A stretch of 35,880 nucleotides of DNA, taken from the NCBI GenBank assembly GCA_026981655.1, contig JALSIJ010000002.1, forward strand, positions 1 through 35,880, read 5' to 3'. Numbering within the stretch: position 1 is the stretch's first letter; every line of letters begins with the position of its first letter. This document shows, in pieces, positions 23,864-31,269 of this stretch. Origin of the DNA: Rhizobiaceae bacterium (lineage in GTDB: Bacteria > Pseudomonadota > Alphaproteobacteria > Rhizobiales > Rhizobiaceae). The notes under the pieces were generated by a model. It saw only the letters and a program-made list of their open reading frames with translations, had not been told where the DNA came from and ran no database searches. Position numbers and translations under genes: made by a program.

Positions 23864-24490
23864 CTAGCTGGATTTTTCCTTCTTCTTGGATTTTTTCTTA
23901 GCTGGTTTCTTTTTGGATTTAGACTTTTTTGGTTCAGACTTTTTCTTGGAAGACTTCTTCTTTGATTCTGACTTTTTGGCTTTTGCCTTCTTTTTCTTGG
24001 CATCCTTTTTATCTGCATCAGAAGACGAGCTTTTCTTGGCCTTTTTATCTGTCTTCTTCTTTGACTTGGCTGCCTTGGAATCCTTATCTTTTTTGGCTTT
24101 CTTAGCTTTAGAATCAGCGTCTTTCTTTGCCTTCGCCTTTTTAGTGTCCTTGCTCTGCTTTTTCTTAGAATCTGTTTTAGCTTCAGTAGCTTTTTTCTTG
24201 GTGCTTGATTTTTTAGCAGCTGTTGCTTTTTTCTTCTTCGGCTTTGACGTGCTTGAAGCGGCACCGCCGGCTTTGCGTCTGCAGAAGGAGTTTACCTTTG
24301 TGCCATCTGATCTTGTAAACGACTTAACATAGGAGCAGCTGTCTGTTCTCGTGCAGGCTGTTTTTGATAGGCCTTTGCATATGCTTGTGCTGGTTTGGGC
24401 GCTGGCGGGACTTTGCGCTACAAAAATTACCAGAGCAAAAGCAATGACTGCAAATGCGGCTTGAACAAATTTGAGTGTAGTTTTAAGCAT
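23864..24490 (-). CDS. Secreted four-cysteine protein with lysine-rich tail
   Basis: 208 residues. Signal peptide 1-31 (ends SPASA). Residues 36-73 form a small domain with four cysteines at 38, 46, 52 and 70 (CKGLSKTACTRTDSCSYVK, then SFCRRK), a pattern I associate with short secreted alphaproteobacterial proteins, probably two disulfides. Residues 74-208 are a low-complexity tail of lysine, serine, alanine and aspartate with KKKx and SKKK repeats, very like histone-H1 or AlgP tails but here on an exported protein. It could bind anionic polymers (LPS, DNA, polysaccharide) outside the membrane. Function is not known. The tail is prone to repeat-length change. Confidence 0.82.
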   Translation of the reverse strand: MLKTTLKFVQAAFAVIAFALVIFVAQSPASAQTSTSICKGLSKTACTRTDSCSYVKSFTRSDGTKVNSFCRRKAGGAASSTSKPKKKKATAAKKSSTKKKATEAKTDSKKKQSKDTKKAKAKKDADSKAKKAKKDKDSKAAKSKKKTDKKAKKSSSSDADKKDAKKKKAKAKKSESKKKSSKKKSEPKKSKSKKKPAKKKSKKKEKSS

Positions 24491-24894
24491 TGGTGTATTC
24501 TCTCGATTGTCAAAATTAAAGGCAGGTTTCCATCTGTATTTTGCAGAACTGTACCTTCTTTGCAGGTCTATGGTGAATTCTGTAAAGCAATATCGTGCAC
24601 AAATCCCTGATACTTATCTATATTATAGACATATGCGAATAATTCAGCAACCGTTACAACTAAAAATTGCTATAATGTTTAATTCAATTAAGGGTTTATT
24701 TATGGTTGCTGCAGTATTTTGTTCTTGTATCCCGGCTCACGCCATTATTTAGTTTTTCTCTGCACAAAAACTATTTGGCAACCGGGTTATGGCCTACCAA
24801 GTTGTAGTACCGAAGAGTGGATTGTAACTCCTCCCACTGTTCACTCTTCGGGAATCAGCCTATTCTGCAACAAGCGGGGCCAAAAGGTTGCAGG
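24491..24894. other. Gap of 404 bp, no convincing gene
   Basis: Probably contains the promoter of the lysine-rich gene (minus strand) and, at 24810-24851, a 10-bp inverted repeat. A 25-codon frame at 24675-24752 encodes MFNSIKGLFMVAAVFCSCIP and stops five residues later: a signal-peptide-like peptide without a mature part, possibly a gene relic. No tRNA or known motif seen. Confidence 0.5.
24810..24851. promoter_or_regulatory. 10-bp inverted repeat upstream of a small membrane protein gene
   Basis: CCGAAGAGTG (24810-24819) and CACTCTTCGG (24842-24851) are perfect complements. Inside, GTGG...CCCAC could form a competing stem. No U tract follows. It lies 43 bp before the next ATG, so it may be a leader structure or operator. 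Confidence 0.35.
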
Positions 24895-25218
24895 ATGACC
24901 AACAATTCACGGAAAAATAATCGTACAAAGAACACTCCGTCACCCCAGTTTCGGAGGCCGTCTCCGTTAATTGAAAATCTTGGAGATATTATGGGCAGTT
25001 GGAAGAATATAGTGATATTTGTTTTGGCGATTGCGCTGGCCGTGCGCATTGTTGCCGCCTTGATCGGTCTTGAGAATTACCGATACGCAAACAGCAAGGG
25101 CTATTGCAGCGAATATAACATCAAAGACCCGGTGGCTCGGGTTTTAAAAGATCAGTGCCTGGAAGAAACCATGAAAGGGTCGGATTCTTTATGGTTGCTT
25201 TATAAAGCAATATTTTGA
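24895..25218 (+). CDS. Small single-pass membrane protein, unknown function
   Basis: 107 residues from ATG 24895 (AAAAGG upstream). A second start at 24991 has a better ribosome-binding site (TTGGAGATATT, five-base spacing) and gives 75 residues; it begins right before the membrane helix, and either may be used. The N-terminal extension is basic and polar. One hydrophobic segment follows (NIVIFVLAIALAVRIVAALI), then about 45 polar residues with two cysteines (GYCSEYNIKD and KDQCLEE). No family recognised. Not obviously in an operon. Confidence 0.55.
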   Translation: MTNNSRKNNRTKNTPSPQFRRPSPLIENLGDIMGSWKNIVIFVLAIALAVRIVAALIGLENYRYANSKGYCSEYNIKDPVARVLKDQCLEETMKGSDSLWLLYKAIF

Positions 25219-25542
25219 TGGGCAAGAATTGATTGGCTATTTGGCCCGTTGAATAGCCTCCACAATCAACTGTTTTGCTGGCTAAACCCCAGCCCACTTG
25301 ATGATTTTAAAGTTGTGGTAATTGAGAAATGCGCTGTTAAATTGCTTCTAAGATGCCGTTTTTTAAATGGTTGTATAAACCAAGGTTTACCGTAAAGGGT
25401 TGATATTGTTGCATTATATTCGTAAAGCGCCCGCTTGATTAACTCGATTTTTCGTTGTTAAGGGTTCATAAACCGTAATTGTTTTATTCTCTTTCCATGA
25501 TCGCAATGCCCCGCGATTGATTTTAGTATGTTGGATGAGTTT
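25219..25542. other. Gap of about 320 bp, likely promoter region of the barrel gene
   Basis: Near the left end GGCTATT (25235-25241) / AATAGCC (25252-25258) form a hairpin with outer GATTG/CAATC arms, a possible weak terminator for the preceding gene. The remainder is AT-rich and holds nothing else I can name. Confidence 0.4.
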
Positions 25543-26112
25543 ATGATCAAAATTTTTGCAGGTTTTTTGCTTTGCTGTTCTACAACAGCGCTTATGGCTG
25601 CGGACAGAAACGATGCGCCTGCCTTAAGAGGGTCTATTGATGCCTGGTCGGGGGTTTATGCCGCTGCAAGTATCGGTTATGACAATATTTCTGACAACAA
25701 TGGTCTTATCAGCGACTACGGTGAAGGATCAATTTATGGCGGGGTAATCGGCTATAATCATCAGGTAGATGAGAATTTTGTCGTCGGCATTGAGGGCGAT
25801 TATAATAAATACAATATAGCTTTTACCAAGCTGCCGTCTATTTCTGTCATAGATGTGGGCTCACTTCGAGGTCGGATAGGCTTTGTTGTGGGCGATGCCA
25901 TGATTTATGCGACTGGTGGTATTGCTTACGGAACGACAAATATAAATCTTGAAGATTTTGGCCGGGTTATTGGCGTCGGCGTTGACTACAAGATAACTGA
26001 TTACATTTTTGCCGGCATAAATTACCAGCATTACAGTTTTCGAAATTTCGATAATTCAGGTATTCGGGCAGATCTGGAATCCCTTCGCCTGAGGGTGGGC
26101 GTTCAATTCTAG
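25543..26112 (+). CDS. Outer-membrane beta-barrel protein (Omp25/Omp31-like)
   Basis: 189 residues. Signal peptide MIKIFAGFLLCCSTTALMAA; the ATG at 25528 would add MLDEF, whose acidic residues are unusual in a signal peptide, so 25543 is preferred. The mature part alternates polar and aromatic residues as in eight-stranded barrels: WSGVYAAASIGYDNIS, GSIYGGVIGYNHQV, FVVGIEGDYN, GSLRGRIGFVVGDAMIYATG, and a final LRLRVGVQF with the terminal Phe needed for assembly. This is the rhizobial Omp25/31/OmpA-like group. Probably a structural or porin-like surface protein; possibly an immune or phage target in relatives. Confidence 0.88.
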   Translation: MIKIFAGFLLCCSTTALMAADRNDAPALRGSIDAWSGVYAAASIGYDNISDNNGLISDYGEGSIYGGVIGYNHQVDENFVVGIEGDYNKYNIAFTKLPSISVIDVGSLRGRIGFVVGDAMIYATGGIAYGTTNINLEDFGRVIGVGVDYKITDYIFAGINYQHYSFRNFDNSGIRADLESLRLRVGVQF

Positions 26113-26226
26113 AATGCTGCCGATTTATATTCCTACCACCATATCCCTATAAAGTTGCATTGTAATAACCAGCGGTTAATACAATTCATGTAACTTTGCC
26201 CTGAAATTAACGAATCGGGCGGTGTT

Positions 26227-28125
26227 ATGGGTATTAAGTTTGTCTCACTCCAGGGTTATCTGGAATCAATCGTAAATTGGTTTGTACCAGAATCCATCCT
26301 AAAGGATGCTGACAAGACCAAAAATGTGCGAATGTTCCTGATATCGCATTTATTGGGCCCGTTACTGGGGCACCCGATAACGATATTCTTACTGCTTCAA
26401 GACCCGAACCCGTGGCCACAGGTTTATGTGCTGGGTGCTTCACTCACATTATTCTGGGTATTCCCTTTCGCCGTAAAATATTTCGGCCGCTACTATGAGT
26501 TGCTGGCCTTTGTCTCCATACAAAACCTCACATTCGCCATTCTTTGGGGTGCGTATAATTATGGTGGGGTAAGTTCGCCATTCCTGATTTGGGTAATTAC
26601 TGTACCTCTGCTGGCATTTTTCTATGTGGGTTCTTCCTGGATCGCCAGGTTTGCTGTTCCGGCCAGCCTGATCCTCAGTATGGCGCTGTTTTATTTTATC
26701 TATCTGAATGATAACACATTCCCGGACAATATTCCTTTGACCTCTATGGTCGAAGCTGGACTGATCTCAGCACTGTGCGCATGTGGTTATGTGTTCATGA
26801 TGGCGACCTACTATACCAATATTGTGGATTCACAATCTGAATTGCTTAAAGAGCAAGACAGGCATGATCTAACGCTACAGGAATTGATCGCTGCAAAAGA
26901 TGATGCCGTTGCTGCAAATGGCGCGAAGTCTGATTTTCTGGCAAAAATGAGCCATGAGCTGAGAACACCACTTAATGCGGTAATCGGCTATAGCGAAATA
27001 TTGTTGGAAGATGCAGAACTTGAAAGTCGCGGTGAAGACATTGCCGATCTTCAGAAAATTAGTGCTGCAGGCAAACATCTTTTGGCAATGGTCAATGATG
27101 TTTTGGATATCTCGAAAATTGAAGCCGGTAAAATGGAGCTTTATATCGAGGAAGTGGATTTGGCCGGTTTCTTGAACGATGTCGAATTCACCGCACGACC
27201 CATGATCATTCAAAACTCGAACAAACTGTATGTTGAAAAAGATGATAATGTTGGCGTTATAGAATCAGACGCAACCAAGCTTCGTCAGGCAGTTCTAAAT
27301 CTGTTGAGTAACGCTGCAAAATTCACTCAGAATGGTCGCATTGAACTGAATATATCGCGCGAAATTGTCGACGGTAAGGAATGGGTGAGTTTTTCTGTTA
27401 CCGATACGGGCGTCGGCATTAGTGACGAGCACGCAAAGCTGTTGTTCCATAATTTCTCGCAGGCGCATCCTTCAATTTCTGCCAAGTTTGGCGGGACCGG
27501 GTTGGGGCTATCCGTGAGTCAGAAGCTAATTCAATTAATGGGCGGTGAAATATCCATTGAAAGCCAGGTTGATGTTGGTTCCTGCTTTACAATTCGGTTG
27601 CCGGCCCATGCTGAGCACGGTGTTGGTAGTTTGATTATCCAAGATGAAATGCCAGAGGCGGCAATTGAAAACAAAGACACGCCCAGGGTCAAAGATATTA
27701 TCGCGGATCTGGAAAATGATGCCGATAAGGAGATCACCACAATAGTTGTGATTGATGATGATAAGGCTGTATTGGAGTTGATTGATCGTCAGTTGTCCAA
27801 GCAGGGTTACAAGGTCATAACCACAGATTCAGCTCAAACCGGTATTCAATTGACCCGGTCCGTTCAGCCGGACCTGGTGTTGCTGGATATTCAAATGCCA
27901 GAAACTGGTGGCTGGGAAGTGTTGCGGGTCCTAAAGGCCGACAAAGCAACCCGTGAATGTCCTGTCGCAATATTGAGTGTGGTCGATGAGCGGCGCAAAG
28001 CTTTGGAGCTGGGTGCTGTTGAATTGATCAGTAAGCCGTTTAACGTTGATAAACTTGATCGATTGATTGAGCAGTTAAACAAATCCAGGGATGAAAAAGA
28101 CCATTTGAAAAAAATGAGTGCGTAA
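26227..28125 (+). CDS. Membrane hybrid histidine kinase with C-terminal receiver (CqsS/LqsS-like layout)
   Basis: 632 residues. Six hydrophobic segments between about 35 and 196 with almost no periplasmic loop, so the ligand is probably lipophilic or sensed within the membrane. A short coiled linker (200-235) leads to HisKA with His243 in MSHELRTPLNAVIGYS, then HATPase: N box NLLSNAAKF (358-366), DTGVGIS (393-399), GGTGLGLS (422-429). A receiver domain follows (505-620) with acidic pocket IDDD, phosphoacceptor Asp554 in LLDIQMP and Lys603. This is the layout of CqsS, the kinase for alpha-hydroxyketone signals. The receiver gene at 28261 follows on the same strand. A CqsA/LqsA-type synthase nearby supports the idea; sequence likeness in the sensor part is not established. 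Confidence 0.9.
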   Translation: MGIKFVSLQGYLESIVNWFVPESILKDADKTKNVRMFLISHLLGPLLGHPITIFLLLQDPNPWPQVYVLGASLTLFWVFPFAVKYFGRYYELLAFVSIQNLTFAILWGAYNYGGVSSPFLIWVITVPLLAFFYVGSSWIARFAVPASLILSMALFYFIYLNDNTFPDNIPLTSMVEAGLISALCACGYVFMMATYYTNIVDSQSELLKEQDRHDLTLQELIAAKDDAVAANGAKSDFLAKMSHELRTPLNAVIGYSEILLEDAELESRGEDIADLQKISAAGKHLLAMVNDVLDISKIEAGKMELYIEEVDLAGFLNDVEFTARPMIIQNSNKLYVEKDDNVGVIESDATKLRQAVLNLLSNAAKFTQNGRIELNISREIVDGKEWVSFSVTDTGVGISDEHAKLLFHNFSQAHPSISAKFGGTGLGLSVSQKLIQLMGGEISIESQVDVGSCFTIRLPAHAEHGVGSLIIQDEMPEAAIENKDTPRVKDIIADLENDADKEITTIVVIDDDKAVLELIDRQLSKQGYKVITTDSAQTGIQLTRSVQPDLVLLDIQMPETGGWEVLRVLKADKATRECPVAILSVVDERRKALELGAVELISKPFNVDKLDRLIEQLNKSRDEKDHLKKMSA

Positions 28126-28260
28126 GAATGCGCCGAAAACAGTCGCGTGGTGGAAACTTCAATCGAATTGACTGCAACTGCCGATCAAAGTCAGATGTTG
28201 CTGGCTGGTGAAGATTTACAGGCCAATTGAAAACTGGCCAGACAATGGAGAACGTAAACC

Positions 28261-28665
28261 ATGACTATGGTGCTTGTAGTGGAAGATAATCCCATAAATC
28301 GGGATGTACTTGGCCGTCGCCTTGAGCGGCGCAAGTTCATTGTTCGCTATGCGGAGGATGGGCCAGCCGGGGTCCATATGGCATCAGAGTTGAAGCCAGA
28401 TCTGATTTTGATGGACATTGGCCTGGGCGAACAGATGGACGGTTGGGAAGCAACCAGGCAAATCAAGGCCAATGATCAAACCAAAGATATTCCAATTATT
28501 GCATTGACGGCCAGTGCCTTCGCGTCAGACCGGGAAAAAAGTTTGCAAGCCGGGTGCTGTGATTTTGACACCAAACCGGTTGACCTGCCTCGGCTGCTGT
28601 CAAAAATGAACCTGTGGCTTCAGCCTGCAAAAATCGACAGCGAAGCATTGGCAAAGCAGGCCTGA
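28261..28665 (+). CDS. Single-domain response regulator (DivK/CheY type)
   Basis: 134 residues, a receiver with no output domain. Acidic pocket VVEDN (7-9), phosphoacceptor Asp52 in LILMDIGL, Thr in ALTAS and Lys105 in TKPVD. The GGAG site is about ten bases before the ATG. It is 135 bp after the hybrid kinase on the same strand, so it is the likely recipient of its phosphate, either directly or via a shuttle. Similarity to DivK (EDNxxNRDVLxRRLxR pattern) is clear, but such receivers are common and this one may simply serve the neighbouring kinase. Confidence 0.93.
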   Translation: MTMVLVVEDNPINRDVLGRRLERRKFIVRYAEDGPAGVHMASELKPDLILMDIGLGEQMDGWEATRQIKANDQTKDIPIIALTASAFASDREKSLQAGCCDFDTKPVDLPRLLSKMNLWLQPAKIDSEALAKQA

Positions 28666-29123
28666 TCGTTCGCAAGTTCAATCTTATGACCATAGAAATA
28701 TCTTGGCCTGAGCATGATTGTTTGAAATGGCATTTCGTTGCCGTTATCTATGATTGATCGTGGTGAGGCTTTGCAATTGTCAGGTATTTATCTGTTGATT
28801 GCCTCCGTTGCATCAAGACGGCTTCTCGCACGTATGGTGAAACTGTCTCGCAATACCTGTTAATTTCTGGTGCCCTAATCCTGCAAACAACATTGCAAGC
28901 CCAAAAACTCAACTTCACAATCAATATATTTTGGAACAATTGTAGGGCGCGGCAGCCCCGTCTTGTAACCGGCACAGGCGGAGTATCAGGACGCGCAACA
29001 ATAATTTAAAAAAAACCTGAATGGGTTTGATGTATTGTGTCTCAATCCGGGCTGAACGCAGTAAAATCAAAGCGCGTGCGGTCTGCATAATTAAAGTTCA
29101 GAACAGCTCGCAGTCATGCGTAT
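28666..29123. other. Convergent intergenic gap, 458 bp
   Basis: Lies between the 3' ends of two receiver genes. No gene-like frame, no strong terminator. AGCTCGC / GCGAGCT arms (about 29105-29137, 19-base loop) overlap the end of the minus-strand receiver. I see nothing else in it. Confidence 0.5.
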
Positions 29124-29528
29124 TCAAGCCGCGAGCTTTGGCCGGTATTCTGACAAGAAGCTGCGAAGTTCTGCAATTGGCAGGGGCTTCTGCAATACAT
29201 ATGGAACGTCGAGACCCAATGAGCGACCATAGGCTGCCGTTGAGTTCAAGATCTGTTGGTCCTGGCCACTGACTAATATAATTGTGCCCGTATACTCAGC
29301 TTCCTTCAGCAGTACAAACAGCGAGTTTGCATCAATATTGGGCATGCAAATATCAACGGCCAACAGGTCTGGTTTCAAGGCTTTTGCAAGGGCAATAACA
29401 CCGCGTGGATCTGAGGTCGCAAAAGCCTCATAATCACATCGTTCTGCAATGCGAACAATAAGTTCGGCTGAGGCAACATCATCGTCCACAGCCATCAATT
29501 TTGGAATACGTTCAACACTATCAGTCAT
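29124..29528 (-). CDS. Receiver-domain protein (LqsR-like role possible)
   Basis: 134 residues. CheY-like fold: acidic residues AVDDD (13-17), phosphoacceptor Asp59 in LLAVDICMP, Ser87 in LVSGQD and Lys114 in LQKPLP. It lacks any DNA-binding or enzymatic output. It lies about 120 bp downstream of the PLP synthase on the same strand, with a similar AGGACGGG-type ribosome-binding region in front, so both may form one transcript. In Legionella the receiver protein LqsR is encoded beside the synthase LqsA; this gene could play that part, though LqsR is longer. The partner kinase is probably the one at 26227. Confidence 0.9.
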   Translation of the reverse strand: MTDSVERIPKLMAVDDDVASAELIVRIAERCDYEAFATSDPRGVIALAKALKPDLLAVDICMPNIDANSLFVLLKEAEYTGTIILVSGQDQQILNSTAAYGRSLGLDVPYVLQKPLPIAELRSFLSEYRPKLAA

Positions 29529-29649
29529 GAATTACTACCCGTCCTAATTAAGCGATAATATATCAGCAAATTTGTTAACATGAAGTAACATTGGCCGCTG
29601 AAAACTCAACTTCAGCGACCAGAATTTTTCACTGTTAAAGCGCAGATAA

Positions 29650-30999
29650 TTAGGCGGCTTTGCTCTCTTGATCAGCTGTGCTGGACAGACTTTCCTTAAA
29701 GTTCTGGAACTGGCATCCAGATGCTTCCATCGCCTGCAACATTCTGTCGATCAGCAAATCAATATCAGAACGACAATGATCTGCCATCACCTGCACCCGG
29801 AAACGCGCACCACCCTGAGGGACTGCTGGATATTCAACCAGGTTTGCAATCGCGCCCGATTGGGAAAGCTTCAGCGAGGCCAGTCTGGCTTGCCCCTCAG
29901 CTCCAACTTTTACCGGTACGATTGGCGAAGGATCGCCAAGAACCTCAAGCCCTCGATTGCTCATTTGGCTGCGCATGTACAAAATATTGTCCATCAGGTT
30001 GTCGCGTCTTTGGCGACCTTCTTCTGATCTAATAATCTTGGTTGCTTCCAAAACCACTGCAGACTGGATTGGCGAAAGCGCATTGGAGAATGTTTGGGTC
30101 GCGCTGTAATATTTCAAATATTCTTTCGCAGCCCTGGTTCCAACAGCAACAAAACCGCCATTTGATGCAAAAGATTTTGAAAAGCTACCGACAATAAGAT
30201 CAGCCTGATGCAACATTCCCTGCAGTTCCATATGACCAAGGCCATCTTCTCCGATGCACCCAATATCATGGGCCGCATCAACCAGCAAAGTTGCATCATA
30301 TTCATCACATGCAGCCCTAAGAGCGCCAATATCCGGCGTATCAGAATGCATGGAGAACAGGCTTTCTGTTATGACCATAATTGCGTTTTCCGTATCGTTT
30401 GCACGAATTCGGGCAAGTCGACGGGTAACAGATTTGACATTCAGGTGACCATGGAAATAGATATTTTGTGTCGCTGCACGAGCGCCTTCCTGCAGGCAGG
30501 AATGGCTCAACACATCGAGCAACACATGATCATTGGGCCGAATGAAACCTTGAACAGCGGCAAAACCTGCTGACCATCCGGTTGGATAAAGGGTAATCTC
30601 TTTACCTTCCAGAAATTCAGAAATAGAATCTTCAAGCTCAAGCGACAATTTTGTGTTGCCCAACAATGCGGCGGAGCCGGCACTGTGAACACCAAAATCT
30701 TTAATTGCCTTGTTTGCCGCTTCTTTTACAGCAGGGTGAGAAGACAATGACAAATAATCTTGCGATGCAAAATTAATTCCAACGACTTCTTCTCCATCAT
30801 CACCTTTAGCAGCACATGTTGTTGTTGGTGCCGTATCAATAGATTTTGAATATGGCCAAAGGCCAACGCTTCTGCGCGCTTCCTGCCATTCAAAGAACGG
30901 GTTTACCCGCTCTATAATGTCCGTACCCCGCGGTTCGCGGAAGTCACGTAAGCTGCCCAAAAGCGCTATTTCATTATTATTCATTTTAGTGTTTTGCAT
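29650..30999 (-). CDS. PLP-dependent acyl-CoA condensing enzyme (AONS/ALAS/CqsA superfamily)
   Basis: 449 residues. Alpha-oxoamine synthase fold: condenses an amino acid with an acyl-CoA and releases CO2. Visible: NFASQDYLSLSSHPAVKEAA (72-95), HSAGSAALLGNTKLSLELE, PLP-stacking His166 in LSHSC, Glu212, Asp241 and His244 in VDAAHDIG, and Lys275 in GSFSKSFASNGG. It has an extra N-terminal region of about 50 residues compared with AONS. The superfamily includes AONS, ALAS, KBL, serine palmitoyltransferase and the autoinducer synthases CqsA/LqsA. Neighbours are kinase and receiver genes and not biotin, haem or sphingolipid genes, which favours the autoinducer role. That is inference; a serine palmitoyltransferase is the main alternative. 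Confidence 0.9.
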   Translation of the reverse strand: MQNTKMNNNEIALLGSLRDFREPRGTDIIERVNPFFEWQEARRSVGLWPYSKSIDTAPTTTCAAKGDDGEEVVGINFASQDYLSLSSHPAVKEAANKAIKDFGVHSAGSAALLGNTKLSLELEDSISEFLEGKEITLYPTGWSAGFAAVQGFIRPNDHVLLDVLSHSCLQEGARAATQNIYFHGHLNVKSVTRRLARIRANDTENAIMVITESLFSMHSDTPDIGALRAACDEYDATLLVDAAHDIGCIGEDGLGHMELQGMLHQADLIVGSFSKSFASNGGFVAVGTRAAKEYLKYYSATQTFSNALSPIQSAVVLEATKIIRSEEGRQRRDNLMDNILYMRSQMSNRGLEVLGDPSPIVPVKVGAEGQARLASLKLSQSGAIANLVEYPAVPQGGARFRVQVMADHCRSDIDLLIDRMLQAMEASGCQFQNFKESLSSTADQESKAA

Positions 31000-31269
31000 T
31001 TGAATGCCCGTCCCAGTTTTATTTGCATTGAGGGCAAGTTACAATAAATACTTGAATTCTGAATTAAGTTCACGCTTCAAATTTACGTAGAGTAATTAGG
31101 GATTTATTGAGCATATTTATTGTTGATTTCATTCAGGAAATGGAAATCAAAGAAATAACGATATGTTTACGATGTTATTTAAAAAATTTGGAATAGCTCT
31201 GAAATTCTACATTACCTTAAGTAATTACCATTAAGGATGTCGGTTCAACTTTTAATCAGGGGTACTGAT

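Noticed and set aside
23824-24264. Second long minus-strand frame (146 codons, very rich in arginine and lysine) overlapping the lysine-rich gene
   Set aside because: It is an out-of-frame shadow of the low-complexity tail; the other frame has a signal peptide and a structured Cys domain.
24675-24752. 25-codon frame encoding a signal-peptide-like sequence
   Set aside because: It ends right after the presumed cleavage site, lacks a ribosome-binding site and could be chance or a relic; too weak to call a gene.
28150-28230. Short GTG frame between kinase and receiver genes
   Set aside because: Only 27 codons, no ribosome-binding site, and stops before the receiver ATG.
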